Positions 10,291 through 21,907 of a stretch of DNA of 64,000 nucleotides are shown here, one piece after another (position 1 is the stretch's first letter; each line of letters starts with the position of its first letter). Origin of the DNA: Bicyclus anynana (Eukaryota; Arthropoda; Insecta; Lepidoptera; Nymphalidae); NCBI RefSeq assembly GCF_947172395.1, contig NC_069093.1, positions 12,435,561-12,499,560 on the forward strand, given 5' to 3'. The translations under genes and the position numbers were made by a program. The notes under the pieces are model-generated. The model made no database searches and had not been told where the DNA came from. It was given only the letters and a program-made list of their open reading frames with translations.

Positions 10291-11451
10291 ATGAATTTAT
10301 GTCTGTAAAAATAACTTGAGATTCTTCAAAAATCACCACTATTTCGATTATTTTTATTGTTTTATACGTCAAGAATATTTTTGTCAAAATATAGGTGATT
10401 TTTTTGAAATATATAATTTGGGTAATTGGGAGTATTTCTCATAACTTCAAGAGCCGAACTGACTAATATTTTTTTACTAAAAAATTAAAACTTTTCATGT
10501 TATCGTATAAAGTAATTCAAATAATTCCGACTATCCTAGTAACCATAATATACTATGTAAACCATAATATACTATATACTTTTACCTGTACTCACTAGGT
10601 ATAATACACTTAACTTTTGGTCTGAGGTTAAGGGAGAGATAGCGTATATACGGCCTTTACCACAATTACCACACCGAGATCATCCATTATCCAAATAGTG
10701 AGATACCCTACATACTGTAGTATCTCAAAACGACGGCTAACTCCATTAATTCTCCACATAAGACAGTCCAGTACATACCTAGTTGTTTAGCTTCAAACTG
10801 ACATTTAAGACTAAATTACTTCCTGTCCTAATGAATGTTTAACAGAAACAGATAGCGCGATGGTATTTGTTGTTAGTAATGCATAGCATTCCGAATCAGT
10901 AGTAAATTTCAAGTAGTAGTAGAATATTGAATATTGTCTACTCTCTGCGGCCAATTTCATCTCTACTCGTCTAATGTACGTAGCAGATATAAGTCAATGC
11001 TTCGATATAAATCGTTAGATGGGCCCCTCCATATTAAAGAACGCACAATGTTATGTCATTACTCAAAGACGTGCACGCATATCTTGACTAAGTATGAAAC
11101 AAGCGCATGCTGTGACTTAAAAAAATACTGTTTTTTTCTTGTTTAATCCCTTAATTATGCCTTCGTGATCATTTTGGAAGTGTAAAACACAAGTCGCAAC
11201 ACGAATATAATGAGAAAGTTGTTACTTTTCATTCGTAAGTATTTGCGAAACCAATGACAATTCCGCGACGCTTCAGGGCTCATCTAACGATCTACGATCA
11301 AGTATGTACTAGTGTGTGACCAAACACAGATGTCCTCTTCGTACTTTCCTTCTCAACTCTAATAACCTGAAGTTCTAGAAAATTTTGTGTAATTTATACC
11401 CTAATAACCCTTTACAATTCATGGGCTAATCCGGGACTCAAATATTGACCC
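10291..11451. other. No recognised gene
   Basis: AT-rich. It contains a short direct repeat (ACCATAATATACTAT at about 10541 and 10560). No family recognised. Confidence 0.4.
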
Positions 11452-11574
11452 TTATTACTCGTAGCCAAGCAAGGTAACTCGATAAGAGAGAAAGATTAAT
11501 CTATCCAAAAAAATCCTAATTCCAGGCTACCGCTGAGAATTCCGTGTAATAAAACCATAATAACCTATTCCTTT

Positions 11575-11670
11575 GTTAACTTGATTTGGGACTCGAACCT
11601 TGTTACCTACGGGAAATTCAGTGTTACTACTCTATAAGAGACAAAGAGATTAATCTCTACAGTACAAAAA
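11575..11670 (-). mobile_element. Degenerate tRNA-like SINE head
   Basis: Contains TTTGGGACTCGAACC, a reversed B-box-like motif, and ends in AGAGATTAATCTCTAC. A similar block at 11415-11520 (CCGGGACTCAAATA to AGAAAGATTAATCTAT) suggests two copies of one old tRNA-derived element. The duplication unit begins inside the first of these. Confidence 0.4.
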
Positions 11671-12095
11671 TAAAACCTTAATGCCTTTGTTTAATAAAAA
11701 TGGTTCTAAAAAAAAGTATAATGGTAAAGGTTTGTTTACTTAAACAAGGCTTTAACCATGAGAATGATTGACGTTAAAAGGATACCCAGAATTATTTAGT
11801 ATTTTACCCAAAATTTAAACAAAAATGTAAGTGACTTAAATGCCAAGATAAGACCAATGAAAAACAATCTCAAACAGTCTTTGAGTAACAAAGAGCGCAC
11901 TTGAGTTATCAAAATGTATGACGAAAACAGAAATCTCACATGCATGATTTACAGAAATAATGGATACCGAAATAGAAATGGATACCAGTCAATTTTGATT
12001 GACTGACATTACACGAAATATTGAATATCATTCCAATACAGCGCTCTTGATAGGAGAGCATTATTTTTGGAACTGAGGAGCTAGAGTATCTTTTA

Positions 12096-12376
12096 TCATT
12101 ATTATCATATTAGATCTTTCTTTTAGGAGAATGTATATGGAGCTCGGAACCACCATGCTGCTACAATGCGGGTTGGCGGGCTTAGGGTGTTAATGTATTT
12201 AACGACCACTATCAACTGTTAATGATAATTACCAGGACCGAGTAATTAATTTGCTTCACTCTGGACTGTGACAAGAAAGAAAACTTCGATATTTCATAGC
12301 TCAACGTAGTATTTAAGCCCAGGTCCTCGTGAACACATTGGCTACCCACTGGACCATTGAGGTATTTAATGATTAT
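12096..12376 (-). mobile_element. SINE-C copy (unit 1)
   Basis: Contains CTGCTACAATGCGGGTTGGC and further on TATTTAAGCCCAGGTCCTCG, the body and decayed head of SINE-C. The second copy is at 16329-16609. Confidence 0.6.
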
Positions 12377-12388
12377 AAATTTAATTTT

Positions 12389-12578
12389 GGCTGGTGTGAG
12401 GCTTCGGCCGTGGCTTGTTACTGCCCTACCGACACAGACCGTAAGCGATTTAACGAACAATATTCTGTGGAAGCCGAAAGGGGTGTGGATTTTCATCCTC
12501 CTCTTCAACTAGATTGCATCATCACTTACCACCAGATGAGATTGTAGTCAAGGGCTAACTTGTACTTGTAAAGAATAA
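12389..12578 (+). mobile_element. SINE-B fragment (unit 1)
   Basis: SINE-B body without the tRNA-like head: GGCTGGTGTGAGGCTTCGGC through TGTAGTCAAGGGCTAACTTG to an AGAATAATAATATA tail. The duplicate is at 16622-16811. Confidence 0.85.
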
Positions 12579-12612
12579 TAATATATTATATAGCTCGATT
12601 ATATTTAGGAAC

Positions 12613-12934
12613 ATTCATCATCATCATCATTATCAACCCATATTCGGCTCACTGCTGAACTCGTGTCTTCTGTCATAATGAGAGGTTAGGCCAATAGTCC
12701 ACCACGCTAGCCCAAGGCGGATTGGCAGACTTCTCACACGCAGAGAATTTTCTCGATTCTCTGGTGCGCAGATGTCCTCACGATGTTTTCCTTCACCGTA
12801 TGAGACACGTGATATTTAATTTCTTAAAATGCACACAACAGAAAAGTTAGAGGTGCATGTCCCGGATCGGATTTAAACCTACGCCCTCCGGAATCGGAGG
12901 CAGAGGTCATATCCACTAAGCTATCACGGCTCTC
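12613..12934 (-). mobile_element. SINE-A, full length (unit 1)
   Basis: Reverse orientation: the CATCATCATCATCATTATCA tail lies first, then the body, then the tRNA-like head ending CTATCACGGCTCTC. The duplicate at 16846-17167 carries the one substitution I noticed between the units. Confidence 0.9.
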
Positions 12935-13947
12935 TCGGCTAGGTACATTCAGTTATCAAATATCTGCAACTTCAATTTGTCACAGGATTAAACAATAAAA
13001 TGCAGACTAAAGTTAAACCCGACGTCGTTAAAAGTGAAGAAGTTCTTGTGGTAATAAAGTTTGTACAAGTACTCAGTTATTTTCTGGGTATATTCTCTGG
13101 TAACTTCCGTGTCATTGTGAAATATTATATAACTGTAACTGCGATTGCACAAATGATAGGTAGATATAATTTGATATTGGTAAACTATTTTTGATTATAC
13201 CTGTAGGAAACCGTGTTGCTATAGTAGTCAAAAATAATTATGAATCTATACTGTTAGGAGAATTCTGATATGACATCATCAAAGTAAGGATTAAAAATGG
13301 CGGTACAGGCCAGCAAGCCTATATTATAAGTCATTGCGCACTTCATTCTGGGCGATTTTCGTGTAGCGATAACAAATAAAGTCAAAACTATCTCCATTTG
13401 AGTTTGGGGATTTGTTATAATTTGTTGTAATACTCAGCTAAAATTATTAACGAGTTCGAGACCATTACTTTCGAAGCTAGACAATCTTAGTTTTTTATAT
13501 ATATAATTTATTTCTATTATCCTTATTTACCCGAATGTCTTATAAAAATCAATATATATTGTAACCTTGTTATCATATTGAAGATACATTCACGGATAAA
13601 CACATCCTAAGAACATAATAACTGACGGCGTAACAAATATAACAGACGCGGATTGTGGAAGCGAACAAGTTGTTACGGAATCATACAATAAATTTCGCTT
13701 TATTGCCCGCCCTTAAATATCCTAAGTGAATTACAAATTATATTTTTCGGAGTTTCGTCGGCGAGTGCTAATTTTATTACAAAACGTTTTATCATTTAAC
13801 TAACTTTTATTAATCTTTATTCGTTGTGGAAATTAATGCTCTTAGATTGGAGGAGAAGGATTTTACAGTCAATTGCCTACGAATTCAAAAATTAATATTA
13901 ATAAGTACTATATTATTCGTTCCTTTCGTCCGAAATTCCTTAGTACC
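12935..13947. other. No recognised feature (unit 1)
   Basis: AT-rich DNA with no recognised family. A 64-codon frame at 13000-13194 is duplicated with the unit and has no other support. The same applies to 17168-18180. Confidence 0.5.
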
Positions 13948-14411
13948 TGAAGACAAAAGTCTTAGAACAGTGCGTGTTGCCAGTGATGACCTATGGTTCC
14001 GAGACTTGGTCGCTAACTATGGGCCTCATAAGAAGGCTCAGAGTCACACAGCGGGCGATGGAACGAGCTATGTTAGGAGTATCTCTGCGTGATCGAATCA
14101 GAAATGAGGAGATCCGCAGAAGAACCAAAGTCACCGACATAGCTCAACGAGTTGCGAAGCTGAAGTGGCAATGGGCGAGGCACATAGTGCGAAGAGCCGA
14201 TGGACGTTGGGGTCCCAAAGTGCTGGAATGGCGACCCCGCACTAGTAAGCGCAGTGTTGGCCGACCCCCCACCAGGTGGACTGACGACATCAAGCGAGTC
14301 GCAGGGATTCGCTGGATGCAGGTGGCTCAGTATCGTGATGTTTGGAAGTCCCTACAAAAGGCCTATGTCCTGCAGTGGACGTCCATCGGCTGATATGATG
14401 ATGATGATGAT
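13948..14411 (+). pseudogene. RTE LINE, 5'-truncated copy (unit 1)
   Basis: An open frame of 139 codons (13974-14393) covers the C-terminal part of the RTE protein, from the LPVMTYGSETWSL motif through RVAKLKWQWARHIVRRAD to the end. It is followed by the TGATATGATGATGATGATG tail. It includes the segment that is missing from the long element at 53127-55808, so it shows what that element has lost. No EN or RT domain remains, so it cannot encode an active enzyme. Confidence 0.9.
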
Positions 14412-14518
14412 GACTATATTATTATTTGGCCTAACCCCTCTCATTCTGAGAGGAGACATGAGCTCAGCAGTGAGCCGAAAATGGGTTGACAATGATGATG
14501 ATGATGACTATATTATTA
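14412..14518 (+). mobile_element. 5'-truncated SINE-A with 13-bp target duplication (unit 1)
   Basis: Only the last part of SINE-A is present (GGCCTAACCCCTCTCATTCT to the GACAATGATGATGATGAT tail). It is bounded by GACTATATTATTA at 14412-14424 and 14506-14518. It inserted directly next to the RTE tail. The duplicate is at 18645-18751. Confidence 0.88.
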
Positions 14519-14671
14519 GTTCTTATTTTTTAATTAACCTCCTTTAACTGATGTTCAAATATATCTAAGGTTATTTTATATATTATGTGATAATATAAAC
14601 TTTAGTTTTAGCAATTTTAAAGTTTTGCGTGTACTGTTTTACGCATTATGTTTACTTATATTGACCGTTAT

Positions 14672-14881
14672 AAAAATGATATGTATGTGTGTGTGTTTGT
14701 AAGTGTGTATAATTGTTCTTTTACGCTGCGGCTACTAAAGCGATTTGGCTAAAATTTTAAATGGAAATAGATTTTGCTCTGTTTTATCAAATATGCTACT
14801 TTCATCCCGGAAAATCCATAGTTTCTGCGGGATTTGTGAAAAATTGAATTCCACGCGGACGAAGTCGCGGGCGTCCGCTTG
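14672..14881 (+). mobile_element. Non-autonomous Helitron, H2 type (unit 1)
   Basis: Carries ACGCTGCGGCTACTAAAGCG, CATCCCGGAAAATCCATAG and the 3' hairpin ACGCGGACGAAGTCGCGGGC with GTCCGCTTG as its end (CTAG mutated to CTTG). The 5' end is decayed into a TG-rich stretch. The duplicate is at 18905-19114. Confidence 0.75.
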
Positions 14882-15368
14882 TAATAAATGATCATCATAT
14901 TTTTTAATCAAAACAAGATAATTATCATATTTTTCATCAAAACAAAATAATTATCATATATTTTAATCAAAACAAAATAATTATTGTAGATACCTAGTGG
15001 CGTGAAAGAAAGTCGATATTATATATTGCAAGCCCACACAAAAGTCAAGGACCGATTTCAATAGACGCTGTAATATAAAAATAATACCTACGCATTATTT
15101 GTTTCGTAAGAAAAAAATTGGACAAAAGAAAAACTGTGACGAGATAAAAAACAAAACTAAAAAGTTTCTCGTCTTGAAGAATTCTCCGAATGTGATCCCT
15201 TTGTAAATGGAAACTTGATAAGATGTTGATCCCGAATTGTTTGGAACATTTGGGTAAGGTGATACCTACAACACAATGTATAGAAACAAAAATACACCCT
15301 ATTATCGATTATCTAAAGTACTTTGACTACACCACAGAATACATAATATTTCACTTCGCTATAATAAA

Positions 15369-15569
15369 TACATCGTCGTTATCAACCCATATTCTAACTG
15401 CTGAGCTCCAATCTCCTCTCTGAATGAGAGGGGTTAGGTCAATAGTCCACGCTGGCCCAATGCGGATTGGCAGACTCAACACACGCAGAGAATTAAGAAA
15501 ATTCTCTGGTATGCAGGTTTCCTCACGATGTTTTCCTACAACGTTTGAGACGCGTGATATTTAATTTCA
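15369..15569 (-). mobile_element. SINE-A fragment (unit 1)
   Basis: Reverse SINE-A from the tail to the GATATTTAATTTC motif; the tRNA-like head is missing. A scrap of SINE-A in the opposite orientation (ATGTCACGTGTCTCAAACAG) follows at 15620-15650, close to the end of the duplicated unit. The duplicates are at 19602-19802 and 19853-19883. Confidence 0.85.
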
Positions 15570-15666
15570 AATAAATAAATAATTACCAACAATTTATCAA
15601 ACCTCCATTAAGAAATTAAATGTCACGTGTCTCAAACAGTGATGGAAAAACAAAGTATAAATATTC

Positions 15667-15684
15667 TCAAATAACAAAGTATAA
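15667..15684. other. 18-bp filler between the duplicated units
   Basis: The 18 bp between unit 1 and unit 2 contain AACAAAGTATAA at 15673-15684, which repeats the 12 bp at 15649-15660 near the end of unit 1. Confidence 0.95.
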
Positions 15685-16328
15685 TTATTACTCGTAGCCA
15701 AGCAAGGTAACTCGATAAGAGAGAAAGATTAATCTATCCAAAAAAATCCTAATTCCAGGCTACCGCTGAGAATTCCGTGTAATAAAACCATAATAACCTA
15801 TTCCTTTGTTAACTTGATTTGGGACTCGAACCTTGTTACCTACGGGAAATTCAGTGTTACTACTCTATAAGAGACAAAGAGATTAATCTCTACAGTACAA
15901 AAATAAAACCTTAATGCCTTTGTTTAATAAAAATGGTTCTAAAAAAAAGTATAATGGTAAAGGTTTGTTTACTTAAACAAGGCTTTAACCATGAGAATGA
16001 TTGACGTTAAAAGGATACCCAGAATTATTTAGTATTTTACCCAAAATTTAAACAAAAATGTAAGTGACTTAAATGCCAAGATAAGACCAATGAAAAACAA
16101 TCTCAAACAGTCTTTGAGTAACAAAGAGCGCACTTGAGTTATCAAAATGTATGACGAAAACAGAAATCTCACATGCATGATTTACAGAAATAATGGATAC
16201 CGAAATAGAAATGGATACCAGTCAATTTTGATTGACTGACATTACACGAAATATTGAATATCATTCCAATACAGCGCTCTTGATAGGAGAGCATTATTTT
16301 TGGAACTGAGGAGCTAGAGTATCTTTTA

Positions 16329-16609
16329 TCATTATTATCATATTAGATCTTTCTTTTAGGAGAATGTATATGGAGCTCGGAACCACCATGCTGCTACAAT
16401 GCGGGTTGGCGGGCTTAGGGTGTTAATGTATTTAACGACCACTATCAACTGTTAATGATAATTACCAGGACCGAGTAATTAATTTGCTTCACTCTGGACT
16501 GTGACAAGAAAGAAAACTTCGATATTTCATAGCTCAACGTAGTATTTAAGCCCAGGTCCTCGTGAACACATTGGCTACCCACTGGACCATTGAGGTATTT
16601 AATGATTAT
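16329..16609 (-). mobile_element. SINE-C copy (unit 2)
   Basis: Duplicate of 12096-12376 with no difference noticed. Confidence 0.6.
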
Positions 16610-16621
16610 AAATTTAATTTT

Positions 16622-16811
16622 GGCTGGTGTGAGGCTTCGGCCGTGGCTTGTTACTGCCCTACCGACACAGACCGTAAGCGATTTAACGAACAATATTCTG
16701 TGGAAGCCGAAAGGGGTGTGGATTTTCATCCTCCTCTTCAACTAGATTGCATCATCACTTACCACCAGATGAGATTGTAGTCAAGGGCTAACTTGTACTT
16801 GTAAAGAATAA
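16622..16811 (+). mobile_element. SINE-B fragment (unit 2)
   Basis: Duplicate of 12389-12578. Confidence 0.85.
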
Positions 16812-16845
16812 TAATATATTATATAGCTCGATTATATTTAGGAAC

Positions 16846-17167
16846 ATTCATCATCATCATCATTATCAACCCATATTCGGCTCACTGCTGAACTCGTGTC
16901 TTCTGTCATAATGAGAGGTTAGGCCAATAGTCCACCACGCTAGCCCAAGGCGGATTGGCAGACTTCTCACACGCAGAGAATTTTCTCGATTCTCTGGTGC
17001 GCAGATGTCCTCACGATGTTTTCCTTCACCGTATGAGACACGTGATATTTAATTTCTTAAAATGCACACAACAGAAATGTTAGAGGTGCATGTCCCGGAT
17101 CGGATTTAAACCTACGCCCTCCGGAATCGGAGGCAGAGGTCATATCCACTAAGCTATCACGGCTCTC
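16846..17167 (-). mobile_element. SINE-A, full length (unit 2)
   Basis: Duplicate of 12613-12934, differing at 17078 (T instead of A). Confidence 0.9.
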
Positions 17168-18180
17168 TCGGCTAGGTACATTCAGTTATCAAATATCTGC
17201 AACTTCAATTTGTCACAGGATTAAACAATAAAATGCAGACTAAAGTTAAACCCGACGTCGTTAAAAGTGAAGAAGTTCTTGTGGTAATAAAGTTTGTACA
17301 AGTACTCAGTTATTTTCTGGGTATATTCTCTGGTAACTTCCGTGTCATTGTGAAATATTATATAACTGTAACTGCGATTGCACAAATGATAGGTAGATAT
17401 AATTTGATATTGGTAAACTATTTTTGATTATACCTGTAGGAAACCGTGTTGCTATAGTAGTCAAAAATAATTATGAATCTATACTGTTAGGAGAATTCTG
17501 ATATGACATCATCAAAGTAAGGATTAAAAATGGCGGTACAGGCCAGCAAGCCTATATTATAAGTCATTGCGCACTTCATTCTGGGCGATTTTCGTGTAGC
17601 GATAACAAATAAAGTCAAAACTATCTCCATTTGAGTTTGGGGATTTGTTATAATTTGTTGTAATACTCAGCTAAAATTATTAACGAGTTCGAGACCATTA
17701 CTTTCGAAGCTAGACAATCTTAGTTTTTTATATATATAATTTATTTCTATTATCCTTATTTACCCGAATGTCTTATAAAAATCAATATATATTGTAACCT
17801 TGTTATCATATTGAAGATACATTCACGGATAAACACATCCTAAGAACATAATAACTGACGGCGTAACAAATATAACAGACGCGGATTGTGGAAGCGAACA
17901 AGTTGTTACGGAATCATACAATAAATTTCGCTTTATTGCCCGCCCTTAAATATCCTAAGTGAATTACAAATTATATTTTTCGGAGTTTCGTCGGCGAGTG
18001 CTAATTTTATTACAAAACGTTTTATCATTTAACTAACTTTTATTAATCTTTATTCGTTGTGGAAATTAATGCTCTTAGATTGGAGGAGAAGGATTTTACA
18101 GTCAATTGCCTACGAATTCAAAAATTAATATTAATAAGTACTATATTATTCGTTCCTTTCGTCCGAAATTCCTTAGTACC

Positions 18181-18644
18181 TGAAGACAAAAGTCTTAGAA
18201 CAGTGCGTGTTGCCAGTGATGACCTATGGTTCCGAGACTTGGTCGCTAACTATGGGCCTCATAAGAAGGCTCAGAGTCACACAGCGGGCGATGGAACGAG
18301 CTATGTTAGGAGTATCTCTGCGTGATCGAATCAGAAATGAGGAGATCCGCAGAAGAACCAAAGTCACCGACATAGCTCAACGAGTTGCGAAGCTGAAGTG
18401 GCAATGGGCGAGGCACATAGTGCGAAGAGCCGATGGACGTTGGGGTCCCAAAGTGCTGGAATGGCGACCCCGCACTAGTAAGCGCAGTGTTGGCCGACCC
18501 CCCACCAGGTGGACTGACGACATCAAGCGAGTCGCAGGGATTCGCTGGATGCAGGTGGCTCAGTATCGTGATGTTTGGAAGTCCCTACAAAAGGCCTATG
18601 TCCTGCAGTGGACGTCCATCGGCTGATATGATGATGATGATGAT
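18181..18644 (+). pseudogene. RTE LINE, 5'-truncated copy (unit 2)
   Basis: Duplicate of 13948-14411. The 139-codon C-terminal frame at 18207-18626 is unchanged. Confidence 0.9.
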
Positions 18645-18751
18645 GACTATATTATTATTTGGCCTAACCCCTCTCATTCTGAGAGGAGACATGAGCTCAG
18701 CAGTGAGCCGAAAATGGGTTGACAATGATGATGATGATGACTATATTATTA
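18645..18751 (+). mobile_element. 5'-truncated SINE-A with target duplication (unit 2)
   Basis: Duplicate of 14412-14518. Confidence 0.88.
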
Positions 18752-18904
18752 GTTCTTATTTTTTAATTAACCTCCTTTAACTGATGTTCAAATATATCTA
18801 AGGTTATTTTATATATTATGTGATAATATAAACTTTAGTTTTAGCAATTTTAAAGTTTTGCGTGTACTGTTTTACGCATTATGTTTACTTATATTGACCG
18901 TTAT

Positions 18905-19114
18905 AAAAATGATATGTATGTGTGTGTGTTTGTAAGTGTGTATAATTGTTCTTTTACGCTGCGGCTACTAAAGCGATTTGGCTAAAATTTTAAATGGAAA
19001 TAGATTTTGCTCTGTTTTATCAAATATGCTACTTTCATCCCGGAAAATCCATAGTTTCTGCGGGATTTGTGAAAAATTGAATTCCACGCGGACGAAGTCG
19101 CGGGCGTCCGCTTG
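18905..19114 (+). mobile_element. Non-autonomous Helitron, H2 type (unit 2)
   Basis: Duplicate of 14672-14881. Confidence 0.75.
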
Positions 19115-19601
19115 TAATAAATGATCATCATATTTTTTAATCAAAACAAGATAATTATCATATTTTTCATCAAAACAAAATAATTATCATATATTTTAAT
19201 CAAAACAAAATAATTATTGTAGATACCTAGTGGCGTGAAAGAAAGTCGATATTATATATTGCAAGCCCACACAAAAGTCAAGGACCGATTTCAATAGACG
19301 CTGTAATATAAAAATAATACCTACGCATTATTTGTTTCGTAAGAAAAAAATTGGACAAAAGAAAAACTGTGACGAGATAAAAAACAAAACTAAAAAGTTT
19401 CTCGTCTTGAAGAATTCTCCGAATGTGATCCCTTTGTAAATGGAAACTTGATAAGATGTTGATCCCGAATTGTTTGGAACATTTGGGTAAGGTGATACCT
19501 ACAACACAATGTATAGAAACAAAAATACACCCTATTATCGATTATCTAAAGTACTTTGACTACACCACAGAATACATAATATTTCACTTCGCTATAATAA
19601 A

Positions 19602-19802
19602 TACATCGTCGTTATCAACCCATATTCTAACTGCTGAGCTCCAATCTCCTCTCTGAATGAGAGGGGTTAGGTCAATAGTCCACGCTGGCCCAATGCGGAT
19701 TGGCAGACTCAACACACGCAGAGAATTAAGAAAATTCTCTGGTATGCAGGTTTCCTCACGATGTTTTCCTACAACGTTTGAGACGCGTGATATTTAATTT
19801 CA
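19602..19802 (-). mobile_element. SINE-A fragment (unit 2)
   Basis: Duplicate of 15369-15569. Confidence 0.85.
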
Positions 19803-20204
19803 AATAAATAAATAATTACCAACAATTTATCAAACCTCCATTAAGAAATTAAATGTCACGTGTCTCAAACAGTGATGGAAAAACAAAGTATAAATATTCC
19901 ATTAAATAAAAATATTTAATTAAGAGATTAAAATCTCTTATAAGTAAGGTCGTGCTAGATTTAGAACATAAATATTAAAATAATTCATTCATAACCGAAT
20001 TGGATCAGTAGCTTTCGAAAAATCTCAAAACAAGAAAAAGACTATAGCGGTACATCTAACGGGGAGAGATTTTAGTCAAATTCAAAATTTATTTATTGGC
20101 TGAGTTTGCTGTGGGCGCTTCTCGGAACAAGGCGTGTTTGGAACTGGTTACTTTTCTCGAAAATTTTAAGTTTTTTGACTTTAATTATCACTATTCAATC
20201 ATGA

Positions 20205-20280
20205 CATAGCTTGACGTTTCAAAAGTGCTTGTAAACTAAGCCTTATTGAATAAGAAATAAATGATGTTTCACTTTGACTA
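20205..20280 (+). mobile_element. CR1-like LINE 3'-end fragment
   Basis: TTTCAAAAGTGCTTGTAAAC followed by GAATAAGAAATAAATGATG matches the 3' end of the LINE at 1768-2100. No coding part is left. Confidence 0.65.
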
Positions 20281-20707
20281 TAAAGTACAAGAAAATAAAT
20301 AGAAACAATCAATAAAATCCATTAATTTTAACATCTTTATCTAAAATATCTAATTGCACTCGACTGATAAGCAGGTATACAAAAACAAAGTCAACATTAG
20401 CACGTCTATTTTAGTTAATTATTCCAATAACGAAGGAAAACTGTAGAGGAAATCGTCAGGAGAGCAGATTAAACTGTCATTCAAGCTGAGGGTAAACGGT
20501 GAACGGTGACTTGGGGCAATCAAACAAACCCGCTCATGTATTTAGGTGCCTACTTCATCTTAATATACTTTGGGGTTACAATTGCAAAGCTGGGATGATA
20601 AAGGGGCTTAAAATCTCTCTACTCTATGGTGTAGTGATAAAAGTTGTACCTTAATAAATAGGAAGGAGCGTTTAAGTGCAATCTCAACTGATTTAGTGAC
20701 AATGCAG

Positions 20708-21042
20708 TCCTACTAATATTATAGACGAAAAAGTTTGAATGTATATTTGGCTGGATGTATGTTTGGATGTTTGTTACTCTTTAACGCCGCTACTACTGAA
20801 GCGATTTGGCTGAAATTTGGAATGGAAATAAATTTTACTCAAAATTAACCCATAGGCTACTTTTAATCCCGAAAAAAATGCATGGTTTCCCGAGATTTGC
20901 GAAAACTGATGATTTTGATGATATGAATGATATGAATGATATGAATGTTTCATGCCTCGGCTACCGGAACCGAATTAGCTGAAATTTGGTATTGAGATAT
21001 ATTATAGCCTGGATTAACACTACTTTTATCCCGGAAAAATTT
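20708..21042 (+). mobile_element. Helitron H2, internally repeated, 3' end replaced by SINE-B
   Basis: Begins TCCTACTAATATTATAGACG, the family 5' end. It contains two successive Helitron-like body segments, each with a GAAATTTGG motif and a CCCGAAAAA or CCCGGAAAAA motif. The 3' hairpin and CTAG are missing, and the sequence runs straight into SINE-B. Confidence 0.75.
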
Positions 21043-21278
21043 GTCCAGGTCTCGCTGGTGGGAGGCTTCGGCCTTCGGCTAGTTACCACCCTACCGGCAA
21101 AGACGTACCGCGAAGCAATTTAGCGTTCCGGTACGATGCCGTGTAGAAACCGAAAGGGTTGTGGATTTTCATCCTCCTCCTAACAAGTTAGCCCGCTTCC
21201 ATCTTAGACTGCATCATCACTTACCATCAGGTGAGATTGTAGTCAAGGGCTAACTTGTAAAGAATAAAAAAAAAGAAT
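21043..21278 (+). mobile_element. SINE-B, head missing
   Basis: Starts at GTCCAGGTCTCGCTGGTGGG and runs to TGTAGTCAAGGGCTAACTTG with a GTAAAGAATAAAAAAAAA tail. An extra CTTCGG repeat is visible near 21070. Confidence 0.88.
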
Positions 21279-21907
21279 GTTTATTTATCCATAAGAAAAA
21301 TTTTACAAATATTTCATAGAAAAATAGAACTCCATTGTGATAAATATGAAAAAAATATTATCTTAAACGGAGCTTAACCTGCGAAGAATTCTCGTTGTGA
21401 ACTGAATTCCATGAAATAGCAGAGACAAAAGTTGCATTTAGATTATCTTACCAGTAGTTTTTCTTAACATAGCAATGCTTTTTGGCAGAAAAAAAACATT
21501 AGGGTTCTTCGTCTTCAGAGCTCTATCACAAAAAGAGTTTACTTCGCTCAAACGCTTATACTTTAGAACGAGCACGAATTTCCGAATGATTATAAATAGA
21601 AACAAGAATTCGTACCGCTAAACCTCTTGCTGATATAAATGTACTATCAGAATTCACTCGCGAATCCGCCAGAGAGTTCGAAAATATATTCGCTACGGAA
21701 AATCTTCTCCATCTTTTATAAGCTACACCTCTGAATAAGATACGTTATATACAACATATCACGAGTATTCGTACTAGCTTATACGGTATTAGCGTTTTTA
21801 TCTGCGTTCGTATTTTATATATGTGATCTGCAGTGTTACTCAGGTGTTGAACAAGTCCATTTACTAGCTGCTTCCGCAATTTTAGATCCAAATTAATAAA
21901 ATTGAAA
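21279..21907. other. No recognised feature
   Basis: AT-rich DNA without a recognised family or convincing coding frame. Confidence 0.5.

Larger units (their letters stand above)
11452..15666 (+). repeat. Direct duplication, unit 1 (4215 bp)
   Basis: This segment is repeated at 15685-19899 in the same orientation with a constant offset of 4233. Comparing the two by eye I saw one substitution (A at 12845, T at 17078). The open frames in the two units are identical in translation. The unit carries SINE-C, SINE-B, SINE-A, an RTE fragment, a short SINE-A, a Helitron and another SINE-A. It ends just after a SINE-A scrap. Confidence 0.97.
15685..19899 (+). repeat. Direct duplication, unit 2 (4215 bp)
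   Basis: Second unit of the duplication, with the same content as 11452-15666 shifted by 4233. After 19899 the sequence departs from what follows unit 1. Confidence 0.97.

Noticed and set aside
14200..14547. 115-codon frame with runs of M and D (also 18433-18780)
   Set aside because: A frame-shifted reading of the RTE end and its ATGATG tail continuing through the SINE-A.
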